A stretch of 43,576 nucleotides of DNA from CAYOPE01 sp964405805 (GCA_964405805.1 CAYOPE010000004.1:1-43576); one strand, 5' to 3'; positions 22,540-31,494 are shown, counted from the stretch's first letter. The notes: generated by a model not told the origin, from the letters alone. Translations and numbers: made by a program.

Positions 22540-23545
22540 CCAGCCATTTAGGATAGTTTTCCTCTTTATCCTTGCTGCATTGGCAGCAATTTTCGTCATA
22601 AGTAAACACAGAAGCCCGCTGCCGACTAAAATAAATGAATCAGTAGAGCATTTTAAACAGCTTGATTATCAGTCGCAACTAGATTTGGTAAAAAAATCCG
22701 CTGAATCCGATCCAGTGGCTACTTGGCAGTTTGTAAAAGACGCATTTTTGATTAACGGTCAACAAGTCGGCAACGCTCACGAGTTTGCTCATTTAGTCGG
22801 CAACGCGATGTATGTCAAATTTGGCCTAGATGGCATTACTAACTGTGACCAAACTTTTGCTTTTGGCTGCTATCATGGAGTTACCGAGAAATTGTTGGTT
22901 GATCAAGGACCATCAGCGATTATAAAAATTCAGAATCGTTGTACTGAAATTTTCCCGCCAAGCAAAAGTCAAAATTTTACAGGTTGCATTCATGGTATGG
23001 GCCATGGACTATTTACTTATGAGCATTTCAGTGTGAGTAAGGCTTTGCAGGATTGCGACGGACTCGATAATCTTTACAAAACCTACTGCTATGACGGGGT
23101 ATTTATGGAGCATTCGACTGAATTGACTAAAGGAGAATTTAATCCCGCTCATCCGTGGCAATTCTGTACATCACTTGATTCGCGTTATCATTACAATTGC
23201 GCTCGCTACCAGTCCCAGATTTTTTTAGGCCAGTTTGGCGGAGATATTTCTACAGTTTCAAAAAATTGCTCAGCTACAACCGATGAAATCTTAGTGTCGA
23301 CTTGTTTTGAGAGTTTGGGCTACTACATTACTCAGCAGAACCTCGGTAAATTATCATCTATCCTCGATGCTTGCAGTAAAATTTCTGGAGAAGGTAAATA
23401 CCATTGTATTATTGGTTCTACTCGGGAAGTGAAGTTCCAAGCTTATCCAAATTGGCAGACAACAACTGTGGCTCTTTGCAATTCTTTACCAGAAACTTGG
23501 AAAAATACTTGTATAAATAATCAGCAACCTATAAGCCCAATGTAA
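22520..23545 (+). CDS. Secreted Cys/His-rich protein, paralogue 1
   Basis: No family recognised. The 341 residues have an N-terminal signal/anchor (about 8-25), then an all-soluble domain with many Cys and conserved His. Ordered landmarks shared with the two following genes: HEFAHLVGN, CYHG, C-I-H-G-M-G-H-G, C-Y-D-G-V-F-M-E and several later paired Cys. The HGxGHG core could bind a metal or heme, but the spacing matches no family I know. It begins inside the DsbA gene (20-base overlap) and ends one base into the next paralogue (TAATG), so this is one translationally coupled operon. Confidence 0.8.
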   Translation: MSNWRNNQPFRIVFLFILAALAAIFVISKHRSPLPTKINESVEHFKQLDYQSQLDLVKKSAESDPVATWQFVKDAFLINGQQVGNAHEFAHLVGNAMYVKFGLDGITNCDQTFAFGCYHGVTEKLLVDQGPSAIIKIQNRCTEIFPPSKSQNFTGCIHGMGHGLFTYEHFSVSKALQDCDGLDNLYKTYCYDGVFMEHSTELTKGEFNPAHPWQFCTSLDSRYHYNCARYQSQIFLGQFGGDISTVSKNCSATTDEILVSTCFESLGYYITQQNLGKLSSILDACSKISGEGKYHCIIGSTREVKFQAYPNWQTTTVALCNSLPETWKNTCINNQQPISPM

Positions 23546-24675
23546 TGAAAGATAATTTACAAAAAAATTGGCCAATAGCTTTAGCACTAATTGTTTTGCT
23601 CCTCGCAGTTATAAAATTTGCCAATGATCGAGGATATTTTCAGCATGTAAAAACTGGCGCTCAAACCGAAACTGCACAGACGATTGAAGATTACTGCAAC
23701 AATCCCACAAATGCTGCGAAAGATTTGGGCAAAGAAAGCTGTTTTTCCAAACAATTTAGGCAACTAGCCAAAGACCAAGGCCCAAAAAATGCTTTTTCAG
23801 TTTTACACGAACTTCAGTCGATTGATCCTAGTACTCGCGGCTGCCATTTGATCGCTCATGGCATTGGCTGGGGCACTTTTGAGCACGATCCGAAGGCTTG
23901 GCAGAATGATATCCAGACTATTGAGCCGTCTTGTAATTATGGCGCTCCCCACGGCATCATTGAAGCATACTTGGAGACGCAGCCAGATCACACTTTAACG
24001 AAAACTGTAATTCCGACTTTGTGCGGGCCCACTCCCAGAGCGGATTGCAATCATATTATTGGTCATCTAATCTTGGTTGAAACTCGGGCCGACGTGCCGA
24101 AGGCATTGGACCTATGTGATGTGTTTGACCAAAATCCCACGCAGCTTGATCACTGCTACACTGGAGTTTTTATGGAATATCAGACTGCGCTCAACTTGAT
24201 TGAACACGGATTTGCTCCGCAAAGCTGGCTAAACTGGCCTGCGAGAGTGCCGGAACTTGAAAAAATGTGTCGCAGCTACACTGATCGCAAGGCTAAAGAT
24301 TGCTGGAAAGAAATTGTCCACGCAGCTTTGGTTAAATTTAACAATGACCCGAAAACGATTTTTGATTTTTGTTCGACAGCGCAGGTTTCGGATGGAGCGA
24401 AAGAATGCCGTCGACACGCCATCGGCATCATGGCAGCAGGAAAACAGTTTGATTTACCGAATCTTAAATCTATGTGCGATTTGGCACAGCCAGATGATTC
24501 TGGATTTAAATCGGATTGTTACGTACAGCTAGCCGCCAGCACGCTTTCCACTGTCCCTGATGAGCAAGACCGGGTGAAGCAGTTTTGTGAAAGTTTGGAT
24601 AGCTCGTATCAGTCTATTTGCTTATCTCAGATAACAAGTTATAATAACTATTCTAGGAGCAGCGGCAATGACTAA
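23545..24675 (+). CDS. Secreted Cys/His-rich protein, paralogue 2
   Basis: The 376-residue middle member of the trio. N-terminal anchor (about 10-27), then Cys-rich domain. Landmarks are present but drifted: CHLIAHGIGWGTFEHD, CNYGAPHGIIEAY, CNHIIGHLILVE and CYTGVFMEYQ. The His pattern occurs three times, suggesting internal repeats built on a C-x2-x2-H-G unit. It overlaps the next gene by eight bases. Function unknown; secretion and disulfides are inferred from the anchor, the even spread of Cys and the DsbA gene in the operon. Confidence 0.78.
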   Translation: MKDNLQKNWPIALALIVLLLAVIKFANDRGYFQHVKTGAQTETAQTIEDYCNNPTNAAKDLGKESCFSKQFRQLAKDQGPKNAFSVLHELQSIDPSTRGCHLIAHGIGWGTFEHDPKAWQNDIQTIEPSCNYGAPHGIIEAYLETQPDHTLTKTVIPTLCGPTPRADCNHIIGHLILVETRADVPKALDLCDVFDQNPTQLDHCYTGVFMEYQTALNLIEHGFAPQSWLNWPARVPELEKMCRSYTDRKAKDCWKEIVHAALVKFNNDPKTIFDFCSTAQVSDGAKECRRHAIGIMAAGKQFDLPNLKSMCDLAQPDDSGFKSDCYVQLAASTLSTVPDEQDRVKQFCESLDSSYQSICLSQITSYNNYSRSSGND

Positions 24676-25807
24676 TCTCATCAATCAACTTAAGAAAAAT
24701 TACCAGATCGTGGTTATCACGGTGGCTTTGATCTTCGCGGCAGTACTTGTTTTTTACTCTAAGCCTCATCAGTCGAAGCAGAGCACAAATTCTGAACCTG
24801 CTCAAGAAATTACGCAGATAAAAAATACATCCAACCTTTTAGATCAAGTTAAACTTTACAAACAATTGATTGATCGTGTGGGAGCAGCACAAGCTCAAGA
24901 AGATTTGCTACGTTCCGGATTGCCATTTACAGGACAGACTCATTTACTCAATCACACAGTAGGCGAATATTTGTATAAAACTAAAGGGGTGTCGGGTTTG
25001 TCAGAATGCAAAGAATATTTTTTGGCTTCCTGCTATCACGGATTTATTTTGGACGCCATCGCTGATGGTGGAATTCCGCAGGTCGTGAAAGTCATGCAAG
25101 CGTGTAAGCCGCAGGGAGCGGCAGTTTATCCGCAGTGCGCGCATGCAGTGGGCCATGGATTTTTAACCTACATTGATTATAAAAATATCCCGCAGGCGCT
25201 CGGCATGTGTGAGCAGATGCAGCAGCAAATTTCAGATTTTCCTCTGTTTAACTGTGAGGACGGGGTGTTTATGGAAAACATCTGGGGAGTGCATGATGGC
25301 GAGCCTTCGCCAAACCGCTGGGTAAAGGATTCCGATCATTTTTATCCTTGTGATGACAAGCGAATTGAATCCAAATATTTACTGGCCTGCTGGTCCAACC
25401 AGCCGTCACTCGCTTATCAGCAATTTCATGGGGATATAGCTGCGGTCGGAAAACTTTGCGCTACAGTCACCCCAGCAAATTTAGAAGAAATGTGCTTTAA
25501 TGGTTTGTCGCGACAAATTCATCCGATTGCCGCAGGAGATATCGACAAAACTTTTGAACTTTGTGGTCTTCTCGATGGCAAATGGAAAAATTATTGCATT
25601 GTGATTAATGATCAGGCATCGTTTGCCGTGGGGGATCGATCATTGCCGTTTGCGATTTGTAGTCGGATCGATGCGTCTGATAAAGACCGATGCTTCCAAG
25701 GCTTAATCGGAATGATTAGTGTCTATGCTAAAAGCTCAGATGACCGTACTCAGCTGTGTGCTCAGATTGCAGATGAGACTTGGCGCCAAAGATGTTTAGG
25801 CCGATAA
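24668..25807 (+). CDS. Secreted Cys/His-rich protein, paralogue 3
   Basis: A 379-residue protein with an N-terminal anchor (about 13-32) and the same domain: HLLNHTVGEYLY, CYHGFILDAI, CAHAVGHGFLTYIDY, CEDGVFMENIWG and at least eight further Cys to the end (RCLGR). It is closer to paralogue 1 than to paralogue 2 in landmark order. The operon ends here at a strong bidirectional terminator. Three tandem copies in a reduced genome imply a valued role, perhaps cell-surface binding. Confidence 0.78.
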   Translation: MTNLINQLKKNYQIVVITVALIFAAVLVFYSKPHQSKQSTNSEPAQEITQIKNTSNLLDQVKLYKQLIDRVGAAQAQEDLLRSGLPFTGQTHLLNHTVGEYLYKTKGVSGLSECKEYFLASCYHGFILDAIADGGIPQVVKVMQACKPQGAAVYPQCAHAVGHGFLTYIDYKNIPQALGMCEQMQQQISDFPLFNCEDGVFMENIWGVHDGEPSPNRWVKDSDHFYPCDDKRIESKYLLACWSNQPSLAYQQFHGDIAAVGKLCATVTPANLEEMCFNGLSRQIHPIAAGDIDKTFELCGLLDGKWKNYCIVINDQASFAVGDRSLPFAICSRIDASDKDRCFQGLIGMISVYAKSSDDRTQLCAQIADETWRQRCLGR

Positions 25808-25810
25808 ACT

Positions 25811-25840
25811 AAAAACCCAAGGATTATTCCTTGGGTTTTT
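25811..25840. terminator. Bidirectional terminator
   Basis: AAAAACCCAAGG and CCTTGGGTTTTT are perfectly inverted around ATTATT, between two converging genes. Confidence 0.92.
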
Positions 25841-25854
25841 CTATAACCTCAAAC

Positions 25855-26346
25855 CTATCTCGTTCCCTGCTTTTCTAAGAGGATGATTGACCAGACTTTG
25901 TTTATGCCATCGCCTTTCATATCACCAACTTTGGTATCTTCTTTATAGTGATAAAGCGGAGTCGTACCATAGGAATACTGATAAGTTCCATCTTTTCTCT
26001 TAATCACGTTTAATCGTTTATACAGATCTCCGGTTAAAGTCTTCAAATCTTTATTGTCATACATAAATGGTGGCCAGTTTTGAGCGCAAGCGTCATAGCA
26101 GCTCGATTGGCCGTTTTTGTCATTGGCTGTAACGTATAGCGTCATACACTTGGAGTCAGTGAGGTAATTTCCAAGCTTCGAAGAAGCTGTCATGATAACT
26201 TCTTTAGTCGCCGAATTTGCACATGGGCTCGCTGTTTGATTATTATTTGTTACTTGAGGGGCAGAACTAGGATGACTGTTTAAAACTAGTATCACTGCGA
26301 TTACTACAGCTATCACCACGATTCCAATAGTGAGATTTTTATTCAT
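25855..26346 (-). CDS. Secreted-repeat lipoprotein-like protein (PF03640 type)
   Basis: A 163-residue exported protein. It has an N-terminal membrane segment (about residues 6-23), a low-complexity linker, then the secreted-repeat domain: 'LGNYLTDSKCMTLYVTAND' matches the family core (x-x-x-x-T-D-x-x-G-x-T-L-Y), with CYDACAQNWPPF next and 'YGTTPLYHYKEDTKVGDMKGDGINKVWSII' closing the second unit. Members occur in many bacteria as lipoproteins with no settled function. There is no lipobox, so it is held by its membrane segment. It converges on the Cys/His-rich operon. Confidence 0.85.
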   Translation of the reverse strand: MNKNLTIGIVVIAVVIAVILVLNSHPSSAPQVTNNNQTASPCANSATKEVIMTASSKLGNYLTDSKCMTLYVTANDKNGQSSCYDACAQNWPPFMYDNKDLKTLTGDLYKRLNVIKRKDGTYQYSYGTTPLYHYKEDTKVGDMKGDGINKVWSIILLEKQGTR

Positions 26347-26408
26347 TTTAGTGTTCGTTTCATTTTAAGTTAATTTCCTTTTTTAGATTATACTACATGC
26401 TTCAACTA

Positions 26409-26495
26409 TTGACAAATTGGCTTAAAAGGAGTACAATTATACGCTACAGTAAAGGCAAGTACCGGGCAATCACGCCCAAAAAAATCGATGGAGGA
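26409..26495 (+). promoter_or_regulatory. Consensus promoter and hairpin leader of the metalloprotease cassette
   Basis: TTGACA (26409-26414), 17 bases, TACAAT (26432-26437). A GGGC/GCCC hairpin with A7 follows (about 26463-26483), then GGAGG (26490-26494), eight bases before ATG 26503. The promoter shares AACTATTGACAAA with the one at 30681. Confidence 0.75.
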
Positions 26496-26502
26496 CACGC
26501 AG

Positions 26503-27558
26503 ATGCGCACGCATGAAATCGTGGCTAGTTTCGCATGCGTTGTCCTCTCGGGCAGCGCTTGCGGCGGCTCGTCCACACCGACCCCGCCGACGCAGCAGCC
26601 CACTCTGAGTATTCGTTCCTCAAACCAGCTGTACTTCGCTGGCGAGAGCTATCGGCTGAACGCGATGTTCCAGCAACCTGGACAAACTGCCCAGGACGTC
26701 ACCGTCCAAGCGACGTGGTCATCATCAGACCCGTCGGTGGCCACAGTCAACGCTGGCATAGTGAATGTCCTGGTGGACGGCAAGACCGCGGACATCACTG
26801 TCAAGTACCAAGACGTCACGTCGAAGGTGACTGTCTCGACCGGCTGGTTTCTGATCAAGGCCGACCCAGGAGTGTCTGCTACTGATCAAGACATCGTCCG
26901 TGATGGGGCAAACGTGGCGATTGACTACTACGCCTCAAAGTTGGGCTGGGTTCCTGAAAAGCAGATTACGATCACGCTGACGACAGCAAGTGGTAGTACT
27001 ACGGCCACTTCTGCTCCTTCAGCGCTGACCGTCTTCGTTACTGGTTCGGAGTGGCTGGTAACTGCAGCTGAGCTCAAGCGGAAGATCATAGGACATGAGC
27101 TCTTTCACGTGTTGCAGTACACCATCGCCTGGCTTGGCAATCACACGATACTTGACGACTGGCTCGTGGAGGGCAGCGCTGAGTACATGGGCTACCGAGC
27201 TGAAGTGATTGATCGCGGGATACAGGGAGCAGATCAGACCCGCGGTTGCCATCAGTTCTCGGTGGACAATTCGTCGACCCTGGTCACGCTGCCGTTGTCG
27301 AAGCTGGAAAACCAAGGCGACTTCCAGGCTGCTGCACACGCGAGCCCAGCCTATAGCCTGGCGTACCTCGCGGCTGAGCGAGCAGCCCAAGACAGAGGTC
27401 TTGGCTCGTTTATCGACTACGGTCGGTCGGCTGCCACGGCATCGCTCGCTGTCTCGTTTCAGAATGGGTTCGGCAAGCCGCTGAGCCAGTTCTACGACGA
27501 GTTCGAGACTTACCGGCGAACATGGGTTCATTCGCCGAACTATACCTGCCTGCACTGA
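26503..27558 (+). CDS. GC-rich cassette gene: lipoprotein-like zinc metalloprotease with Ig-like domain
   Basis: A 351-residue predicted surface protease. The signal-like N-terminus ends in a loose lipobox (VVLSGSAC|GG, about residues 11-20), followed by a Ser/Thr/Pro linker, a Big_2-like Ig domain (about 33-112, with 'TWSSSDPSVATVNAGIV') and a gluzincin-type catalytic domain. There HELFH (about residues 198-202) supplies two His and the Glu base, and WLVEGSAEYMG about 25 residues on supplies the third ligand. ATG 26503 was chosen from the GGAGG spacing. GC-ending codons and own promoter and terminator place it among the cassettes. Closest family: peptidase-MA-like proteins. Confidence 0.82.
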   Translation: MRTHEIVASFACVVLSGSACGGSSTPTPPTQQPTLSIRSSNQLYFAGESYRLNAMFQQPGQTAQDVTVQATWSSSDPSVATVNAGIVNVLVDGKTADITVKYQDVTSKVTVSTGWFLIKADPGVSATDQDIVRDGANVAIDYYASKLGWVPEKQITITLTTASGSTTATSAPSALTVFVTGSEWLVTAAELKRKIIGHELFHVLQYTIAWLGNHTILDDWLVEGSAEYMGYRAEVIDRGIQGADQTRGCHQFSVDNSSTLVTLPLSKLENQGDFQAAAHASPAYSLAYLAAERAAQDRGLGSFIDYGRSAATASLAVSFQNGFGKPLSQFYDEFETYRRTWVHSPNYTCLH

Positions 27559-27582
27559 GAGGTAGGGTCTGCACGTTTCTCT

Positions 27583-27626
27583 GGGCGCGATGACTGGGAT
27601 TCCCGTCGTCGCGCTCTTTGTTTTTA
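27583..27626 (+). terminator. Cassette terminator after the metalloprotease gene
   Basis: GCGCGATGAC and GTCGTCGCGC pair perfectly around a 10-base loop that itself contains GGGA/TCCC; TCTTTGTTTTT follows. Confidence 0.88.
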
Positions 27627-27664
27627 TCAGAAAAAATGTTATAATAATGCTATAAATTGCTCGA

Positions 27665-28225
27665 ATGCGAAACGAAAATCAAAAGTTTATCATCATAATT
27701 ATCGTAAGTTTATTTTTAGTTATAGGAGTTGTAGCTTCGGTTTACTATTTCTCAGATAAAAATATTCCCCAACCAGAGCAGGAAAACGCTAAGCTAGTTT
27801 CTAAAGCTCCCACTGCCAATCCTAAACCTGATAATTTATCTGAGACTACAGCCAAGCTTTATGTTGCTAATAGCATTACGGTTCCTCCAAAAATAGTTGA
27901 TGCGAAAACAATTGAGAAATCAGTTCTACCGATTGATCTCATAAATCTTATTCCTGCGGATGCTTATTATACGAAGGTAGAAAGTATAAAATTTGCAGAT
28001 AATAAACTAGGATTTAAAATCCTATACCAAATGCCTAGTCTGATTTATCTCAATCAAACTTTTTATGCAGCATTTAGTACGAAAGGTTGGAAAATAGTCA
28101 AAGCCGCTCATACTAGTATAGTCGGTTTGATGTTTATGCAAAAAGATAAATTCGATACTTGGGTCGAAGAATCAGTGGTCGACGAAAAAAATATCAATGT
28201 CATTCTTACGATTGTTTCGAAATAA
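27665..28225 (+). CDS. Membrane-anchored surface-module protein A1
   Basis: A 186-residue protein: short basic start, one membrane segment (about residues 9-28), a disordered Pro/Asn/Lys linker, then a roughly 100-residue alpha/beta domain opening with 'SVLPIDLINLIPADAYYTKV'. The genes at 28886 and 31600 encode the same architecture ('SALPKDLESLI', 'SDLPTNLSTLL'), so the three are distant paralogues. No known family. TATAAT lies about 20 bases upstream. It overlaps the second DsbA gene by 29 bases. Confidence 0.7.
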   Translation: MRNENQKFIIIIIVSLFLVIGVVASVYYFSDKNIPQPEQENAKLVSKAPTANPKPDNLSETTAKLYVANSITVPPKIVDAKTIEKSVLPIDLINLIPADAYYTKVESIKFADNKLGFKILYQMPSLIYLNQTFYAAFSTKGWKIVKAAHTSIVGLMFMQKDKFDTWVEESVVDEKNINVILTIVSK

Positions 28226-28889
28226 TTTAAATATTATCAGTTTAGTTATCAGCGTCATAGCTTTGGGTTTAGTTTTGTATCAGTATCAATCAATTCAGCA
28301 CAGCAAACCGGTTGTGGCAAAATCAGAAGCTTTTGACGCAGAAGGAATCGTACAAAAAATAAATCCGCAGGCTCCGATCATGGGGGACGAAACAGCACCA
28401 GTGACTGTGGTCGAGCTAGGGGATTTTCAGTGCCAATTTTGTAAAATGTTTTATGATCGATCTTTTAAAAATTTAATTGAAAAATATTCAGCAGAAGGAA
28501 AAATTAAGTTTGTGTTTGTGGATTATCCGTTTTTAGGCGAAGAATCGAAGCTTGCTGCTGAAGGGGGGATGTGCGCACAAGACCAAAATCAATTTTGGTC
28601 ATACTATAAATATTTATACGAGCATCAAGGACTGAAAAATCAGGGTAATTTTCGAACCAGTCAATTGATGAAATTTGGTTCTAAACTCCCTCTTAACCAA
28701 GATAAATTTTCTGATTGCTTAAAAAAACATATTCACGCGCAAGATGTCGGAAAGATTGTCAATGTAGAAACTAGCTTGGCGATTGGCGGTACTCCCACTT
28801 TTTATATCAATAAAGATAAGTACCGAGGAGCAAAAAGTTTGGCTTACTATAAAGATATCATTGATAAGCTACTGACTTTACATAAATGA
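28197..28889 (+). CDS. DsbA-like membrane-anchored thiol oxidoreductase, second copy
   Basis: A 230-residue paralogue of the 21826 product. Membrane anchor (about 11-28), thioredoxin-4 fold with active site CQFC (79-82) and cis-Pro loop GGTPTFYI. Gln in the CxxC instead of Pro-Tyr will shift the redox potential, so the two enzymes may serve different clients. It lies between two anchored paralogues and upstream of the Cys-bearing YQ-tract protein, which has about ten Cys in its first 80 residues. It overlaps the next gene by four bases. Confidence 0.92.
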   Translation: MSFLRLFRNNLNIISLVISVIALGLVLYQYQSIQHSKPVVAKSEAFDAEGIVQKINPQAPIMGDETAPVTVVELGDFQCQFCKMFYDRSFKNLIEKYSAEGKIKFVFVDYPFLGEESKLAAEGGMCAQDQNQFWSYYKYLYEHQGLKNQGNFRTSQLMKFGSKLPLNQDKFSDCLKKHIHAQDVGKIVNVETSLAIGGTPTFYINKDKYRGAKSLAYYKDIIDKLLTLHK

Positions 28890-29386
28890 AGATTCAGAAT
28901 AAAATAACTCTAACAATACTTTTCATTGCAGTTATTTTTTTAGTGTTTTCTTTTGACCAAAAATCTCAAAATTCTAGAAATCAGCAAGTTAAAGGATCGC
29001 AGTATTCCATCCTCCAGTCAGAAAAAATAAAAATTCCGGAAGCCGAAACAACTACCAAAAGTGCTCTTCCCAAAGACCTTGAGTCGCTAATATTTTCAAA
29101 CCCTCAGAATCTCTCAATAAACCATATCAACTATCAAAATGGATTGACTGGATATCGGGTAAGTATGAATTTAGATTTTCCATTATACTCAGCTTTTAAT
29201 GCTTACTCGAAAATGTATTTTGATGAAAGACATTGGAAAAAAATTAATGCTTTGTTTTCCCCGGATACTGAAAAAATGGGATTCATAGAAATGGAAAATA
29301 AAAATTATCAAGTACAGGTCGAATTGCACCGACTCGACACAGACAATACTGGAATTTTAATTAAGATTATACAGCCACAGTTATGA
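28886..29386 (+). CDS. Membrane-anchored surface-module protein A2
   Basis: A 166-residue paralogue of the 27665 and 31600 products: membrane segment (about residues 8-24), Gln/Ser/Lys linker, then the alpha/beta domain 'SALPKDLESLIFSNPQNLSINHINYQNGLTGYRVS'. The shared pattern is a small residue, Leu-Pro, x-Asp/Asn-Leu, then a strand ending 'Gly-(Tyr/Phe)-(Arg/Leu)-(Val/Ile)'. It overlaps the YQ-tract gene by four bases (ATGA), the same arrangement as A3 with the second YQ gene, so each YQ protein has its own anchored partner. Confidence 0.7.
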   Translation: MKIQNKITLTILFIAVIFLVFSFDQKSQNSRNQQVKGSQYSILQSEKIKIPEAETTTKSALPKDLESLIFSNPQNLSINHINYQNGLTGYRVSMNLDFPLYSAFNAYSKMYFDERHWKKINALFSPDTEKMGFIEMENKNYQVQVELHRLDTDNTGILIKIIQPQL

Positions 29387-30672
29387 AAAGCCTTCTTTTG
29401 ATCTTACTAGTGATAACCTTCTGTATATTTTTGCCAGGTATAAACAAGCTCCATGCTGATTACTGTGGTGAACACTTGACTTGTGGGCACAACCTTGATA
29501 TTGATTATTGTGTTGATAATGGACCAACCTGGTGTCCTGGCGGTTGCGTGCCTGCCGGCTCAGTGAGCTGTGATGCCTATGGCCAGTCAGAATTTTGTGG
29601 AGATATTTTTAACTGCAGCAATTATAATATTGAATACTTTTATGAATATGAATACCAATATCCCTATCAATACGAGTATCAGTATGAATACCAGTACCAG
29701 TATCAATACCCTTACCAATATCAGTACCAGTACCCGTATCAATATGAATACCAATACCCAACCCCATATTCTTATCAGTACCAGTATGAATACCAGTATC
29801 AGTACCAATATCAGTATCAGTACCAGACCCCGTATTCTTACCAGTATCAATACCAATACCAATACCAGTATCAGTATCAGTACCAGACCCCAATTATTCC
29901 ACCAACTGCTCCTACACTTAATGCAGTAGACAACACCACTTGCGCTCAGCTTCACCTGACGTGGGTAGATAATTCTTCAAATGAAGACGGCTTTACAGTT
30001 TGGCGCTCCACGACTTCTGGTTCAGGTTTCAGCAATATTTCTGGTAATCTTCCGGCCAATACTACGACTTATACAGACACACCCCCTTCCACTGGTGTTA
30101 CGTATTTTTATATCGTTAAAGCGTTTATAAATTATCCTCCGTTGTCAGAGTCTTCTTCCAACGAGCAGAGTGCCATGAACCTAGCTTGTAGCGCTTCTAT
30201 GGCAAATACCAATATCGTCGCGCTGAAAGTTAACGGTGTTAATTTTACAACCACCACCACTGTGAAGAATGGTGACACCGTCACCTACCAAATCACCCTA
30301 GTCAACTCAGGTCCTTCCAATGCTACCATCAACTACATCTGTGACTTCCCATCATCAAACCTGACAAACTTAAGAAACCTCACTGTCTCAGGCCCTGGTT
30401 CTAGCAATGGGGGAATCACAGCTAACTCACCAACCTGTAACAATTCCTACAAATTCAATGTCTCCGGCAACAAGAATCTAGCCAACAACTGGGTTATTAC
30501 CTTTGATGGTACTGTCTCAACTGCTATCACAGACATCCAGGAAGTCATGAAAGACAGCATCAGAATCAACTTCTCTGATCCTACCAACAAAGACTGGTCT
30601 GGCTCTGCCCCGAACATCCTTATTAACTCTACCAAAGGCAAGACCCCCAACTTCAGAGAGGTCAGTCCATGA
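29383..30672 (+). CDS. Secreted Tyr-rich alternating-repeat protein with fibronectin III domain, copy 1
   Basis: A 429-residue exported protein. In order: signal peptide (about 1-25), a Cys-rich segment (about 27-82), an 82-codon tract (residues 87-168) in which nearly every second residue is Tyr (YQ, YE, YP units with TPYS breaks), a fibronectin-III-like domain (about 172-265, 'APTLNAVDNTTCAQLHLTWVDNS'-type start) and a DUF11-like C-terminal domain (about 285-429, 'VTYQITLVNSGPSNATI'). A beta strand of such a tract would put all Tyr on one face. The C-terminal DNA is identical to that of the 32144 gene. Probably a fibrous surface or pilus-associated adhesin; inferred. Confidence 0.82.
   Translation: MKSLLLILLVITFCIFLPGINKLHADYCGEHLTCGHNLDIDYCVDNGPTWCPGGCVPAGSVSCDAYGQSEFCGDIFNCSNYNIEYFYEYEYQYPYQYEYQYEYQYQYQYPYQYQYQYPYQYEYQYPTPYSYQYQYEYQYQYQYQYQYQTPYSYQYQYQYQYQYQYQYQTPIIPPTAPTLNAVDNTTCAQLHLTWVDNSSNEDGFTVWRSTTSGSGFSNISGNLPANTTTYTDTPPSTGVTYFYIVKAFINYPPLSESSSNEQSAMNLACSASMANTNIVALKVNGVNFTTTTTVKNGDTVTYQITLVNSGPSNATINYICDFPSSNLTNLRNLTVSGPGSSNGGITANSPTCNNSYKFNVSGNKNLANNWVITFDGTVSTAITDIQEVMKDSIRINFSDPTNKDWSGSAPNILINSTKGKTPNFREVSP
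29641..29886 (+). repeat. Hexanucleotide (TAYCAR-type) tandem tract, copy 1
   Basis: Units of six bases encode Tyr-Gln, with Tyr-Glu and Tyr-Pro variants. Gain or loss of units would keep the frame and change only tract length. Confidence 0.9.
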
Positions 30673-30673
30673 A
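30274..30673 (+). repeat. 400-base direct repeat, copy 1
   Basis: Identical to 32987-33386. It covers the C-terminal domain and stop of the YQ gene and ends with ATGAA. In copy 2 this is the start of a pilin gene; here it leads straight to a TAA stop (ATG AAG TAA). Confidence 0.95.
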
Positions 30674-30680
30674 GTAACTA

Positions 30681-30753
30681 TTGACAAAAATTCTTTTTTG
30701 AAGTAAAATTCCTAGTTACAATGTAGTTAGGAATTTTGGCTTTTCAAGGAGGA
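30681..30753 (+). promoter_or_regulatory. Consensus promoter and hairpin leader of the M48 cassette
   Basis: TTGACA (30681-30686), 17 bases, TAAAAT (30704-30709). A TTCCTA/TAGGAA hairpin with T-rich tail follows, then AAGGAGG about seven bases before ATG 30759. Confidence 0.8.
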
Positions 30754-30758
30754 ATGCC

Positions 30759-31478
30759 ATGAAGTACATCGCGACGATCGCAGTTGCGTTGTTTCTGGCT
30801 ACCTCCGCGGTGGCCAAAGACAAAGCGCCGACGTATAGTGAAGACGAAATCGCCAAGTACGAAGCAGCGGTTGATGTTGCGGCGATTCGGATTTCACAGG
30901 GAACGGATACTCTGGCAGCGGCGAAGCGAGCCGACGTAGAGGCTGTTGCCGAGAAGTATCGACGCGGTTTCCACCTCGTCGAAGAGACCAACCCGCTTTA
31001 CCGACTGGTCTCAGAGCAGTATGGAAAGCTCGCCGGTTCTCGTCGAGTGCGACTGCATTTGTTTCGCGGTCCGAGCTTGCCTGGAGTCGCGATCGGGGAT
31101 GACGTCTATCTCCACTACGACTCCATACACAAGCTGGCGACCTTCGCTGGCGGTCCGAACCTGATTTTGGCAACTCTGGCTCATGAACTGGGCCATGGGT
31201 CTGCTGACTTTACGCGACTGCTCGTCATTGACGGGCTTGCTCTACCAGCGGACCTGAAAGAAAGTCTGCGGCTGCGACTCGAGATGCGAGCTGACGAGGA
31301 AGCAGCGCGGCTGATGCAGGTATCGAACTTGTCGACTGACGGACTGACACAGAACCTTCGGGCTCTGGACTCAGGCACTGACAACGACGAGGACGGCCGG
31401 CTCAAGCAGCGCATTGCAAACCTCGAGATGTTTGCCAAGATGCCGCGCGTCGCTTCTGGCACACAATACCAACGCTAG
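30759..31478 (+). CDS. GC-rich cassette gene: secreted M48-like zinc metalloprotease
   Basis: A 239-residue exported protease. A signal peptide (MKYIATIAVALFLATSAVA) is followed by a helical region and the M48 catalytic core: HELGH (residues 142-146) and the third ligand in EMRAD (175-179), matching the family HExxH...ExxAD. M48 peptidases degrade misfolded or surface proteins (HtpX, BepA/Oma1 types). AAGGAGG precedes the start, a consensus promoter lies upstream and a nested hairpin terminator downstream. The GC-ending codons stand out in the AT-rich surface module, and the gene separates the first YQ unit from the second. It is the second exported metalloprotease among the cassettes. Confidence 0.88.
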   Translation: MKYIATIAVALFLATSAVAKDKAPTYSEDEIAKYEAAVDVAAIRISQGTDTLAAAKRADVEAVAEKYRRGFHLVEETNPLYRLVSEQYGKLAGSRRVRLHLFRGPSLPGVAIGDDVYLHYDSIHKLATFAGGPNLILATLAHELGHGSADFTRLLVIDGLALPADLKESLRLRLEMRADEEAARLMQVSNLSTDGLTQNLRALDSGTDNDEDGRLKQRIANLEMFAKMPRVASGTQYQR

Positions 31479-31494
31479 CGCACTGGCGTTGGTT

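Noticed and set aside
29570..29955. Long open frames on the other frames and strand across the Tyr-tract region
   Set aside because: They follow from the six-base repeat lacking stops in every frame; they have low-complexity products (Ile/Asn/Thr or Val/Leu) and no start signals.
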